Below are positions 1 through 6,869 of a stretch of 15,853 nt of DNA, piece by piece; positions within the stretch are counted from its first letter, which is position 1; the number at the start of each line of letters is the position of its first letter. The notes beneath the pieces are model-generated. The model saw nothing but the letters and a program-made list of their open reading frames with translations, searched no databases and had not been told where the DNA came from. The stretch spans positions 1 through 15,853 of the forward strand of contig URJQ01000071.1 of assembly GCA_900548195.1 (NCBI GenBank). The letters run 5' to 3'. A program made the position numbers and the translations under genes. This DNA comes from an uncultured Prevotella sp. (GTDB lineage Bacteria > Bacteroidota > Bacteroidia > Bacteroidales > Bacteroidaceae).

Positions 1-53
1 CTATGATTAGTGTTTACCTCCTACTCGATTTTTCTGAAATCACTTTGTGGTTG

Positions 54-130
54 ATAAAATATCAATAAATAGAAACAAAACAATTACAAACAAAAATATT
101 TTTCCTTATTTTTATTTATTGATATTTTAT
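54..130. repeat. 18-bp perfect inverted repeat, AT-rich
   Basis: Positions 54-71 (ATAAAATATCAATAAATA) are the exact reverse complement of 113-130. After one mismatch the match runs a few bases further into the loop. The loop is about 41 bases and AT-rich. The core ATTGATATTTTAT also ends both copies of the 120-bp repeat near 6860 and 11350, so this arm looks like part of a dispersed intergenic family rather than a local terminator. Confidence 0.6.
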
Positions 131-214
131 TCCACCAATTCAAACATCAATAAATAAAAACAAAGCAATTTTGAACATTGTGGTCTAAAGACCGATTTGG
201 GTTTAATGAAGAAT

Positions 215-339
215 AAAAAATTGGACCCCTCTTATTTCCCTGTAGTGGGAGGCTATATACGTTTTTTTTGACCTGCGTCTCTTACTCAAGATAGGTCTCT
301 GTATCCAGCCTCCCCCCTACAGGGGGAATAAGAGGGGTC
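215..339 (-). terminator. Large inverted repeat with T-run, probable asnA terminator
   Basis: Arms 224-254 and 307-339 are near-perfect inverted repeats of 31 and 33 bases, both bounded by GACCCCTCTTATT...GGGAGGCT, with a 52-base loop. On the minus strand the second arm is followed after three bases by six T residues (220-215). The structure lies downstream of the minus-strand asnA stop, so it could terminate that gene. The arms are much longer than in an ordinary intrinsic terminator, and a related core (CCCCCT...AGGGGG) recurs at the right window edge. A dispersed palindromic repeat used as a terminator is therefore the best reading. Confidence 0.5.
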
Positions 340-392
340 TCCTATTACCTTCTCCTAAAAGGAGGGCAATTGTGAATTTAACAAATAAACGA

Positions 393-1430
393 CTAAATCA
401 AAGGCATTCCAGCCTTTTGACACTCCTTTCGCATATCGTCTGGCCAGATGCTGGCTTGGATTTCTCCGATATGGGCTTTATGCAGCAACACCATGCAGAG
501 ACGGCTCTGACCTATACCGCCTCCAATGCTGAGAGGGAGCTGATCATTGAGCAAACGCTGATGGAAATATAGCTTTTCTCTATCTTCTTTGCCTTCAATC
601 TCCAACTGACGAAGCAGGCATTCCTTATCTACTCGTATGCCCATACTTGACAATTCGAAGCTGCGCTGGAGCACAGGATACCATATCAGGATGTCACCAT
701 TGAGTCCGAGGAAGCCGTCTGAGTTTGGAGTGGTCCAGTCATCATAGTCCGGGGCACGTCCATCATGCTTCTCTCCGTTGCTCAACTTGGCTCCTATGCC
801 GATGACAAACACTGCACCATACTTCTCACAGATGGCATCCTCACGCTCCTTCGGACTGAGGTCAGGGTACATCTGGAGCAGTTCCTCACTGTGGATAAAG
901 TGTATCTCACGAGGAAGGAATGGCTTAATCTCCGGATAAGTCTCACAGGTGAGGTATTCCGTGCGAAGAATAGCATAGTAAATCTTCTTGACCACACGCT
1001 TGAGATAGTCGAGATTGCGGTCTTCTTTGGTGATGACAGCCTCCCAATCCCACTGATCCACATAGAGGGAATGAAGATTATCGAGCTCTTCATCGGCACG
1101 AATAGCATTCATATCTGTATAGATACCGTGGTCTGGCTCTATCTCATACTCAGCCAGAGTAAGTCGCTTCCATTTGGCAAGTGAATGCACCACCTCCGCT
1201 CTCTGTTCGCCAAGGTCCTTGATAGGGAAGGAGACGGCACGCTCCACTCCGTTCAAATCATCGTTGATTCCGAGTCCTTGAAGCACGAAGAGCGGCGCTG
1301 TCACACGACTGAGACGAAGCTCTGTGCTGAGGTTTTGCTGAAAGAAATCTTTTATCTGCTTGATGCCCTGCTCTGTATGCTTCATGTCAAGCAGAGCTTT
1401 ATAGCCTTCCGGCTTTATCAATTTGCTCAT
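393..1430 (-). CDS. asnA: Aspartate--ammonia ligase (asparagine synthetase A)
   Basis: This cytoplasmic enzyme makes asparagine from aspartate, ammonia and ATP, through an aspartyl-adenylate intermediate. The 345-residue product is close to the usual AsnA length of about 330-345. Recognisable family segments are GLGINDDLNGVERAVSFPI (52-70), VHSLAKWKRLTLAEYEI (81-97), GRAPDYDDW (224-232), LNGDILIWYPVL (243-254) and the class II aminoacyl-tRNA-synthetase-like SIGGGIGQSRLCM (301-313), which contains the motif 3 arginine. The ATG at 1430 fits the conserved N terminus, and the stop is TAG. It has its own well-formed promoter about 190 bases upstream and so a long leader. It follows the antiporter gene on the same strand. 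The identification is firm; the ammonia-dependent mechanism is family knowledge. Confidence 0.97.
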   Translation of the reverse strand: MSKLIKPEGYKALLDMKHTEQGIKQIKDFFQQNLSTELRLSRVTAPLFVLQGLGINDDLNGVERAVSFPIKDLGEQRAEVVHSLAKWKRLTLAEYEIEPDHGIYTDMNAIRADEELDNLHSLYVDQWDWEAVITKEDRNLDYLKRVVKKIYYAILRTEYLTCETYPEIKPFLPREIHFIHSEELLQMYPDLSPKEREDAICEKYGAVFVIGIGAKLSNGEKHDGRAPDYDDWTTPNSDGFLGLNGDILIWYPVLQRSFELSSMGIRVDKECLLRQLEIEGKEDREKLYFHQRLLNDQLPLSIGGGIGQSRLCMVLLHKAHIGEIQASIWPDDMRKECQKAGMPLI

Positions 1431-1476
1431 TATATTTGGTTTGTTGTCTGATTGCTTTTCTCATTTCTTATTTATT

Positions 1477-1490
1477 CCAACGGTAAAAGA
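1477..1490. repeat. Decayed half-copy of the REP-like CCAACGG hairpin
   Basis: CCAACGGTAAAAGA here matches the left arm and loop of the intact hairpins at 3988-4007 and 11071-11090. The complementary right arm is missing. It lies inside the transcribed leader of asnA. Confidence 0.45.
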
Positions 1491-1557
1491 CATTGACATA
1501 TATGCCATTCCTTTAGGCTGGATGACGGTGATAATTCGGGGATTACGCTCCGGAAAA

Positions 1558-1586
1558 CTGAATACAATCCTGCTGAATACAATTCC
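1558..1586. repeat. Two-copy 15-bp tandem repeat in the asnA leader
   Basis: CTGAATACAATCC (1558-1570) recurs as CTGAATACAATTCC (1573-1586), with a 15-base period. It lies between the asnA promoter and start codon. No known regulatory motif is recognised. Confidence 0.5.
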
Positions 1587-1617
1587 TACCGAGAACGGAA
1601 CGCCTCGAAAACGACTG

Positions 1618-1648
1618 CAAAGGTACAAATAAAATATTATTCTGCAAA
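1618..1648 (-). promoter_or_regulatory. Bacteroidetes-type sigma-70 promoter for asnA
   Basis: On the minus strand, TTTG (1648-1645) is followed by exactly 19 bases and then TACCTTTG (1625-1618). This fits the Bacteroidetes -33 TTTG and -7 TAnnTTTG consensus very well. The predicted transcript start lies near 1611, giving a leader of about 180 bases before the asnA ATG. I recognise no riboswitch in that leader. It contains the decayed hairpin at 1477 and the tandem repeat at 1558. The promoter sits only about 55 bases beyond the stop of the antiporter gene. Confidence 0.8.
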
Positions 1649-1701
1649 CACTTTTGATATTTATTTTTACAATATGAAAGTATTTCGCCTATTTTGCTAT
1701 A

Positions 1702-3939
1702 CTATTTGCTCTTCAATCTTGCAAGATCTCTTACCTCTCCTACTATCCAGATGATGTCGCCTTTTGCGAAACAATAGGTTGGGGCTACCTTGCTCAGACT
1801 GTCTTCATCCGTCTCCAGACCTACGACCATACAACTATATTCATCGCGTATTCCACTCTCCATGAGCGACTTTCCGAGAAACTTACTTTGTCCGTCGATG
1901 ACTATACGCTCAAGTTTCATCTCATGCTTTTCTATTTCATAGTCTTCATCGAAGGTCTCATCCTGTATGGCTGCGTTGAGATTAGCGAGCTGTTCGTCGG
2001 TACCGATGACGCTAAGTGTGTCTCCTGGGAATACGGTATCCATGGCTGTAGGGATATTTATCCTTCTATTTCCACGGAGAATACTGCTCACGCTGACTCC
2101 GAAGCGCTGATTGATATGCAGATCCTTTAGTGTCTTTCCGCCCCATAGGGTGTCGTCGGGCATCACCACCTCACTGATATGGAGGTCACGATCGAGCAGA
2201 TGTCCTTCGAAAAGCGGACGACGTTTGCCTGACACTTGGGCGGCAATATCCCTCGAACGCAGGTTTTGGATGAAGAGACGCTCTATCCTTATCGAACTGG
2301 ATTTCATCCTTCTGGACAGTATTATTCCCATCACCATAGCGATAGCGAGGCAAAGAGCAAAGGCTAAAGAAAACTGCGTCAGCGAGCTGACCACATAGAA
2401 TATCAGTATAAGGACGAGAATAGTGCGCAATATAAGGGTGAAAATGAGCGGAAGACGATTGTGATAACTTTCTATCCAGAGTGCCTTAAACTCTTTGCTA
2501 TGAAGCTTTTTCATCACTATAGCACGAAGGAAAGGCGCCATAAAGAGCACCGTAGTGGCTGCGCAAAGCAGATTAGCCCAACGCAGAGGCATCAATTCCC
2601 TGGCAAATGGCAGGAAAAAGGTGAACATCAGCACTATGATGGCTATGCTTAAGACGCCATAAATGGCAGTATTCATCAGCATTGCGCGCAGCAGAACGCG
2701 CCAGTTGCTCTCCGTATCTTTTGACGCTGGCATCCTTTCTGTCAATCTATTGATGCGCCTTACCCATACTTTCGGCAGACTGCGTTCCAGCAATGCGTAT
2801 GCCGGCACAGCGCCCCTTATCATATAAGGTGTAAGGAAAGTGGTGATAACCGACACTGCCACGACGACAGGATAAAGGAAATTGCCTATCACTCCGAGCG
2901 ACAGACCGAGCGAAGCGATGATGAAAGCAAACTCACCTATCTGCGCCATGGAGAATCCACAGCGCATAGCTTGCTTGAGAGACTGTCCGGAAAGGAGATA
3001 GCCGAGCGTTCCGAAGATGCTCTGCCCGAAGATGATGGCAAGCGTGATGACAACGATAGGGACGGCATAATCCACGAGTATCTGCGGTTCTACGAGCATA
3101 CCTACGGACACGAAGAAGATAGCTCCGAAAAGATTCTTGACTGGCTCCACCACTTTTTCTATTTTGTCCGCTTCGATGGTCTCTGCAAGGATACTTCCCA
3201 TGATGAATGCTCCGAAAGCACTGGAGAAGCCCACCTTCGTACTTACCACTGCCATAAGGCAGCATAGTCCGAGAGAGACGATGAGAAGGGTCTCGGCATT
3301 CATCAGTTTTCGGACCTTACGAAGAAATATCGGCACTGCGAAAATGCCTACTACGAGCCACAGAACGAGGAAAAATCCGATATTGAGCACCGACCCTATC
3401 ATCTGCTCTCCGTCTGGCGACTTACCGCTTGCCACTGCGCTAAGCATCACCATCATGACGATGGCAAGGATATCTTCGAGGATAAGCACGCTCATCACCA
3501 TGCCTGAGAATTTCTGTTGGCGTAGTCCGAGGTCGTCGAAAGCCTTATAGATGATGGTGGTGGACGACATTGCGAGCATTCCTCCGAGGAATATGCAGTT
3601 CATCTGCGTCCATCCAAAAAGTTTTCCTACTCCCACTCCTGTCAGCATCATGGAGAAGATAATGGTGAGCGCGGCAATAATTGGCGCTGAACCCATCTTG
3701 AGTATCTTCTTGAAAGAGAAGTCGAGACCGAGAGAGAAGAGCAGGAACATCACTCCTATGTCTGCCCACGACTGAATATTCTCCTTATCCATCACAGACA
3801 TAGTCCATGAGAAATGAGGCGAGACGAGAAATCCCGCTACTATATACCCTAAGACTAATGGTTGTTTCAAGCGTTTGAACAATAGGGTAACTATTCCAGC
3901 TACAATCAGTATGAGTGCTAAGTCCTGAACTAATGACAT
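1702..3939 (-). CDS. CPA2-family cation:proton antiporter with two TrkA_C domains
   Basis: This is an inner-membrane monovalent cation (K+ or Na+)/proton antiporter of the KefB/CPA2 type, 745 residues from the ATG at 3939. Residues 1-385 form the Na_H_exchanger domain, with many hydrophobic helices, the helix-breaking MSSTTIIYKAFDDLGL segment (124-139), the conserved acidic pair E155-D156 in VLILEDILAI, and MAQIGEFAFI (331-340). A second hydrophobic bundle follows at about 417-542, with some four helices. Two TrkA_C-like ligand-binding domains follow at about 585-660 and 675-745. There is no NAD-binding TrkA_N (KTN) domain between the membrane part and TrkA_C. An in-frame start 50 residues upstream would translate the REP-like hairpin and the heptad array, so it is rejected. 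The transported ion is not determined by the sequence. Confidence 0.9.
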   Translation of the reverse strand: MSLVQDLALILIVAGIVTLLFKRLKQPLVLGYIVAGFLVSPHFSWTMSVMDKENIQSWADIGVMFLLFSLGLDFSFKKILKMGSAPIIAALTIIFSMMLTGVGVGKLFGWTQMNCIFLGGMLAMSSTTIIYKAFDDLGLRQQKFSGMVMSVLILEDILAIVMMVMLSAVASGKSPDGEQMIGSVLNIGFFLVLWLVVGIFAVPIFLRKVRKLMNAETLLIVSLGLCCLMAVVSTKVGFSSAFGAFIMGSILAETIEADKIEKVVEPVKNLFGAIFFVSVGMLVEPQILVDYAVPIVVITLAIIFGQSIFGTLGYLLSGQSLKQAMRCGFSMAQIGEFAFIIASLGLSLGVIGNFLYPVVVAVSVITTFLTPYMIRGAVPAYALLERSLPKVWVRRINRLTERMPASKDTESNWRVLLRAMLMNTAIYGVLSIAIIVLMFTFFLPFARELMPLRWANLLCAATTVLFMAPFLRAIVMKKLHSKEFKALWIESYHNRLPLIFTLILRTILVLILIFYVVSSLTQFSLAFALCLAIAMVMGIILSRRMKSSSIRIERLFIQNLRSRDIAAQVSGKRRPLFEGHLLDRDLHISEVVMPDDTLWGGKTLKDLHINQRFGVSVSSILRGNRRINIPTAMDTVFPGDTLSVIGTDEQLANLNAAIQDETFDEDYEIEKHEMKLERIVIDGQSKFLGKSLMESGIRDEYSCMVVGLETDEDSLSKVAPTYCFAKGDIIWIVGEVRDLARLKSK

Positions 3940-3947
3940 ATTGAGTA

Positions 3948-3982
3948 ATTGGTTGTTGGTTGTCGGTTGTCGGTTGTCGGTT
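3948..3982 (-). repeat. AACCNNN heptad array just upstream of the antiporter start
   Basis: Reading the minus strand, five uninterrupted 7-base units occur: AACCGAC three times, then AACCAAC and AACCAAT. The array ends eight bases before the ATG at 3939. The same heptad type precedes pepT and the pfkB-family gene. No Shine-Dalgarno sequence is present between the array and the start codon. Confidence 0.85.
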
Positions 3983-4017
3983 GATATCCAACGGTAAAAG
4001 CCGTTGGCACAGGGGCT
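3981..4017. repeat. REP-like hairpin repeat, copy A
   Basis: CCAACGG (3988-3994) and CCGTTGG (4001-4007) form a perfect 7-bp stem with loop TAAAAG. The surrounding 37 bases match 11064-11100 with two differences. This intergenic spacer (3940-4235, 296 bases) otherwise holds the heptad array, an A/C-rich stretch at 4080-4140 and the inverted repeat at 4142-4209. I see no clear TAnnTTTG promoter for the antiporter there. Confidence 0.75.
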
Positions 4018-4141
4018 ATTTCTTCGGTTGTGGGTATTGGTGTAAGGGAAATATTGCTCTGATGCGGTTGAGTAGGTTAATTCAAACAACTAAACAACTA
4101 AATCACAAAGCAATTAAACAAACAACTAAACAACAAAAAGA

Positions 4142-4209
4142 ATGAAGAATGTGAGTTAATCTTTACGCTTGAGAAGCACCAAGCCAATAACATAACTCGC
4201 ATTCTTCAT
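4142..4209 (-). terminator. 17-bp inverted repeat downstream of pepT
   Basis: Positions 4142-4158 pair with 4193-4209 over 17 bases, with a single G:T (G:U) pair. Inside the 34-base loop a second small stem (GCTTG/CAAGC) can form. On the minus strand the structure follows the pepT stop by about 27 bases and is followed by TCTTTTTG, so it may terminate pepT. The motif AATGAAGAATNNGAGTTA recurs near 15721-15738 without its partner arm, so this may also be a dispersed repeat. Confidence 0.5.
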
Positions 4210-4235
4210 TTTTCATTTATCATTTACGATGCTTT

Positions 4236-5459
4236 TTAATCATTGTAAGAGGCAGTGAGCTGGCAAATGCGAACTACTGTCATCATTGCCTTTTCCATCA
4301 CCTGAACAGAGGCAAACTCGTAAGGGCCATGGAAATTGACACCTCCAGCAAAGATATTAGGACAAGGGAGACCCTTGAATGAAAGCTGTGCTCCGTCTGT
4401 ACCGCCACGGATAGGCTGCACTTTTGGAGAGAAGCCTTCTTCCTGCATTGCGCGGAGCACGAGGTCAACGACATGCTGCACTGGCTCTATCTTCTCCTTC
4501 ATATTATAGTACTGGTCATTGATGCTTGCTTCGCAAACGCCTTCGCCATATTTCTCATTGATTATTTCCACCACCTTGCTCATCTGGCGCTTACGCTCTT
4601 CGAAGCGTGCACGGTCGTGGTCGCGGATGATATATGAGAGCTGTGCTTTCTCTACGCCTCCTGTCATGCCAGTGAGATGGAAGAATCCCTGATAGCCATC
4701 AGTGGCCTCTGGGGTCTCGTCCTCTGGAAGCATCTGTGCAAACTCTGTAGCGATGCGAGCAGCATTGATCATCTTGCCCTTAGCATATCCAGGATGAACG
4801 CTGACACCTGTGAAATTGATTTTCGCTCCGGCAGCGTTGAAGTTCTCATATTCCAGTTCGCCGAGGTCGCCACCATCCATTGTGTAAGCCCATTCGCATC
4901 CGAATTTCTCGACATCGAAATAATGTGCGCCCATGCCGATTTCCTCATCAGGATTGAAGCCTACGCGGATATCGCCATGCTCAATCTCAGGATGCTGCTG
5001 GAGATAAACCATAGCCTGAACGATTTCAGCGATACCAGCCTTGTCGTCAGCACCGAGAAGAGTGTGGCCATCAGTTACGATAAGGTCTTCACCCTTGTGG
5101 GCAAGGAGTTCTGGGAACTTGCTTGGCGAAGAGATGATGCCCTCAGAGAGGACGATGTCACCGCCGTCATAGTTTGTTACTATTCTTGGATTGACGTTAG
5201 CTCCAGAGCAGTCAGGCGATGTATCATAGTGAGAGATAAATCCGATAGTCGGAATATTCTTCTTGGAATTGCTTTTCAGCGTAGCGTAGATATAGCCGTT
5301 ATCGTCCATCTCCACGTCAGCGAGTCCTTCACGCTCAAGTTCTTCCTTGAGATACTTGGCAAAGATAAGCTGCTTTGAAGTACTTGGCACTGTCTGGCTA
5401 TCTTCGCTGGACTGAGTGTCAAACTTAGTATAGTTTACGAATCTTTCTACTAAATTCAT
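4236..5459 (-). CDS. pepT: Peptidase T (tripeptide aminopeptidase)
   Basis: This cytoplasmic di-zinc M20 exopeptidase removes the N-terminal residue from tripeptides. The 407-residue length matches the E. coli enzyme closely. Metal-site and catalytic residues are all visible: H77 and D79 in TIGFISHYDTSPD, D138/D139 in DGHTLLGADDKAG, the E172-E173 pair in FNPDEEIGMGAH, D195 in YTMDGGDLGELE, and the C-terminal histidine in GGVNFHGPYEF. The start at 5459 begins MNLVERFVNYTKFDTQS, which matches the family N terminus. A longer in-frame start at 5549 would translate the heptad array and is rejected. It has its own minus-strand promoter at about 5583 and is transcribed away from the pfkB-family gene. 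Confidence 0.96.
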   Translation of the reverse strand: MNLVERFVNYTKFDTQSSEDSQTVPSTSKQLIFAKYLKEELEREGLADVEMDDNGYIYATLKSNSKKNIPTIGFISHYDTSPDCSGANVNPRIVTNYDGGDIVLSEGIISSPSKFPELLAHKGEDLIVTDGHTLLGADDKAGIAEIVQAMVYLQQHPEIEHGDIRVGFNPDEEIGMGAHYFDVEKFGCEWAYTMDGGDLGELEYENFNAAGAKINFTGVSVHPGYAKGKMINAARIATEFAQMLPEDETPEATDGYQGFFHLTGMTGGVEKAQLSYIIRDHDRARFEERKRQMSKVVEIINEKYGEGVCEASINDQYYNMKEKIEPVQHVVDLVLRAMQEEGFSPKVQPIRGGTDGAQLSFKGLPCPNIFAGGVNFHGPYEFASVQVMEKAMMTVVRICQLTASYND

Positions 5460-5465
5460 AGTTTT

Positions 5466-5507
5466 TTTGGTTTTTGGTTGTTGGTTGACGGTTGTGGGTT
5501 TTTGGTA
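5466..5507 (-). repeat. AACCNNN heptad array in the pepT leader
   Basis: Reading the minus strand towards the ATG, the units are AACCCAC, AACCGTC, AACCAAC, AACCAAA and AACCAAA, preceded by a degenerate TACCAAA. The array stops six bases before the pepT start at 5459. It lies within the predicted transcript, because the promoter is at 5583-5590. Confidence 0.85.
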
Positions 5508-5582
5508 TTTTAGTATTATGTATTTTATTTTTGGTTGGCATCGTTGCATTCAGCATCCGACACTATTTTTTTTACTTGCCCA

Positions 5583-5590
5583 CAAAAGTA
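5583..5590 (-). promoter_or_regulatory. Probable -7 element of the pepT promoter
   Basis: TACTTTTG on the minus strand fits TAnnTTTG. No clean TTTG lies 19-21 bases upstream; only TTTA-like or TTTC-like strings are present. The leader to pepT would be about 115 bases and contains the heptad array. Confidence 0.5.
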
Positions 5591-5674
5591 ATACTTTTTT
5601 TCTTTAGAAACTAAAAGTCACACCTTTTTTATTAAAAATTCACACAAAAAGCCGTTTCATTCAATTCTTTTTCA

Positions 5675-5682
5675 TAACTTTG
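5675..5682 (+). promoter_or_regulatory. Probable -7 element of the pfkB-family gene promoter
   Basis: TAACTTTG is an exact TAnnTTTG match, with a TTTC about 16 bases upstream as a weak -33 candidate. The predicted transcript start lies near 5689, so the leader is about 130 bases. It contains two opposed heptad arrays. The element is divergent from the pepT element about 85 bases away. Confidence 0.6.
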
Positions 5683-5699
5683 TAGGCTGAATGGTTGTT

Positions 5700-5819
5700 A
5701 TGGGTTGTCGGTTGTGGGTTGTTGGTAAATTACCACTATTCGCCCACATAACCCATAACCGTCAACCAACAACCGTCAACCAACAACCGTCAACCAACAA
5801 CCGTCAACCAACAACCAAA
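5700..5819. repeat. Opposed AACCNNN heptad arrays before the sugar kinase gene
   Basis: At 5700-5727 four heptads run on the minus strand. At 5750-5819 ten perfect-length heptads run on the plus strand: AACCCAT, then AACCGTC/AACCAAC alternating four times, then AACCAAA. Within this, a 14-bp unit (5758-5813) is repeated exactly four times. The plus array ends two bases before the ATG at 5822. The arrays are complementary in part: GTTATGGGTT at 5697-5706 pairs exactly with 5750-5759. The leader RNA could therefore fold in more than one register. The whole 5460-5821 spacer otherwise holds only the two divergent promoters. Confidence 0.85.
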
Positions 5820-5821
5820 GA

Positions 5822-6739
5822 ATGATAATAGGCTTAGGAGAAACCATACTCGACATAATATTCAAGGACGACAAGCCATCTGCCGCTGTACCGGGAGGAA
5901 GCACTTACAATGCCATCATCTCGCTTGGCAGAACGGGAGTGCCTGCTACTATCGTAACCGAAACGGGCAACGACCACGTCGGCGACATAATAGTCAATTA
6001 CCTTACAGACAACGGTGTATCGACAGAATACGTCAACCGTCGTCAAGACAGCAAGTCGCATATATCGTTGGCATTCCTCAATGACAGGAATGATGCGTGC
6101 TACGAATTTTATAAGGATCACGCACACGCTCGCATAGAGAGACGTTTTCCCGACATCACAGCTGATGACGTCCTGCTCTTCGGCTCATTCTTTGCAGTCA
6201 ATCCCGTACTTCGCGATGTGGTGAAACCATTCATAGAGAAGGCTCACAAGGCTGGAGCATTCATCTATTACGACATCAATTTCCGTAAATCGCATATTGA
6301 GGACATCCCGCTAATCATGGACAATATCAATGAGAATATGCAGTGTTCCACAGTGGTGCGCGGTTCGCTCGAAGACTTCATCTATCTTTACGGCACTGAC
6401 GATGTGGAGATAATCTACGAAAAGCATATCAGCCCTTTCTGCCCTTGCTTTATCTGCACCGATGGAAGTAAGCCCCTGCATCTCTTTACGCCTTCGCTGC
6501 ACGCCACCTACCCTACTGCTCCTGTAAAGACAGTGAGCACTATTGGCGCTGGTGATAATTTCAATGCTGGATTTATCTACGGATTACATCGAAAAGGACA
6601 TATCGACGCAAAGGATTTTGTCTCTCTGAAAGAAGAAGAATGGAGGGACATGATACGCTACGGACAGGCTTTCTCTTCACACGTTTGCACATCTTTCTCC
6701 AACTCTATCAGTCGGGAATTTGCGGATGGTATTGTTTAG
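5822..6739 (+). CDS. PfkB-family carbohydrate kinase (fructokinase/ribokinase-like)
   Basis: This is a cytoplasmic ribokinase-fold kinase that phosphorylates a sugar or nucleoside with ATP. The 305-residue length is typical. The N terminus IGLGETILDI and the GGSTYNAIISLGRTG segment (25-39) form the substrate-binding signature. The C-terminal signature TIGAGDNFNAGFIYG (240-254) supplies the catalytic base D245 and the GAGD anion hole. The usual DTxGAGD begins with serine here (STIGAGD). A bacteroidal fructokinase role is plausible, but the substrate cannot be read from the sequence. The start is fixed by the conserved first strand and lies two bases after a long heptad array, with no Shine-Dalgarno. 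It stands alone between divergent pepT and a downstream repeat. Confidence 0.9.
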   Translation: MIIGLGETILDIIFKDDKPSAAVPGGSTYNAIISLGRTGVPATIVTETGNDHVGDIIVNYLTDNGVSTEYVNRRQDSKSHISLAFLNDRNDACYEFYKDHAHARIERRFPDITADDVLLFGSFFAVNPVLRDVVKPFIEKAHKAGAFIYYDINFRKSHIEDIPLIMDNINENMQCSTVVRGSLEDFIYLYGTDDVEIIYEKHISPFCPCFICTDGSKPLHLFTPSLHATYPTAPVKTVSTIGAGDNFNAGFIYGLHRKGHIDAKDFVSLKEEEWRDMIRYGQAFSSHVCTSFSNSISREFADGIV

Positions 6740-6740
6740 T

Positions 6741-6860
6741 TGTTTTGTTGTCTGGTTGTTTTGTTGTTTTGTTGTCTGGTTGATTGCATTGTTTATACAT
6801 TCAACAAAATCACTAAACCACTAAACAACAAAACCACAATATTAAAAATTGATATTTTAT
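6741..6860. repeat. Dispersed intergenic element, copy 1 (about 120 bp)
   Basis: This block matches 11231-11350 at a constant offset of 4490 bases. In 6780-6860 I count only two differences in 81 bases. The upstream GT-rich part differs in the arrangement of TGTCTGGT and TGTTTTGT units. The element runs from a GT-rich half through a core at 6780-6810 to an A/C-rich half, and ends in ATTGATATTTTAT. It begins one base after the pfkB-family stop codon. It contains no open reading frame. Confidence 0.85.
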
Positions 6861-6869
6861 TTTCTAAAC

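Larger units (their letters stand above)
1..392. other. Gene-free intergenic region with several palindromes
   Basis: I find no convincing coding sequence in these 392 bases. The region is AT-rich up to about 220. It holds an 18-bp inverted repeat (54-71 with 113-130), a degenerate direct copy of the left arm near 146-170, a small GGTC/GACC hairpin at 182-193, the large inverted repeat 224-339, and a CTCCT/AGGAG hairpin at 352-364. The downstream end of asnA lies at the right border. Reading leftwards on the minus strand, an AGGAGG-like string occurs near position 20, so a minus-strand gene could begin just outside the window. That is speculative. Confidence 0.6.

Noticed and set aside
54..339. 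Possible insertion sequence ends in the left intergenic region
   Set aside because: Inverted repeats are present but no transposase or remnant lies between or beside them, and no target duplication is evident.
372..572. Small plus-strand open frame opposite the 3' end of asnA
   Set aside because: It lies over the firmly identified asnA on the other strand, has no family resemblance and starts in repeat-rich DNA.
1431..1632. Possible T-box or known riboswitch in the asnA leader
   Set aside because: No T-box sequence, specifier stem or known aptamer core could be recognised.
4677..5378. Long 233-codon plus-strand open frame inside pepT
   Set aside because: It is antisense to conserved pepT catalytic segments and shows no recognisable domain, so it is a shadow frame.
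393..5459. asnA, antiporter and pepT as a single operon
   Set aside because: asnA and pepT each have their own promoter element, the spacers are 271 and 296 bases, and a probable terminator follows pepT.
5750..5819. Regularly repeated units resembling a CRISPR array
   Set aside because: The 7- or 14-base units are contiguous, with no unique spacers of about 30 bases and no cas genes nearby.
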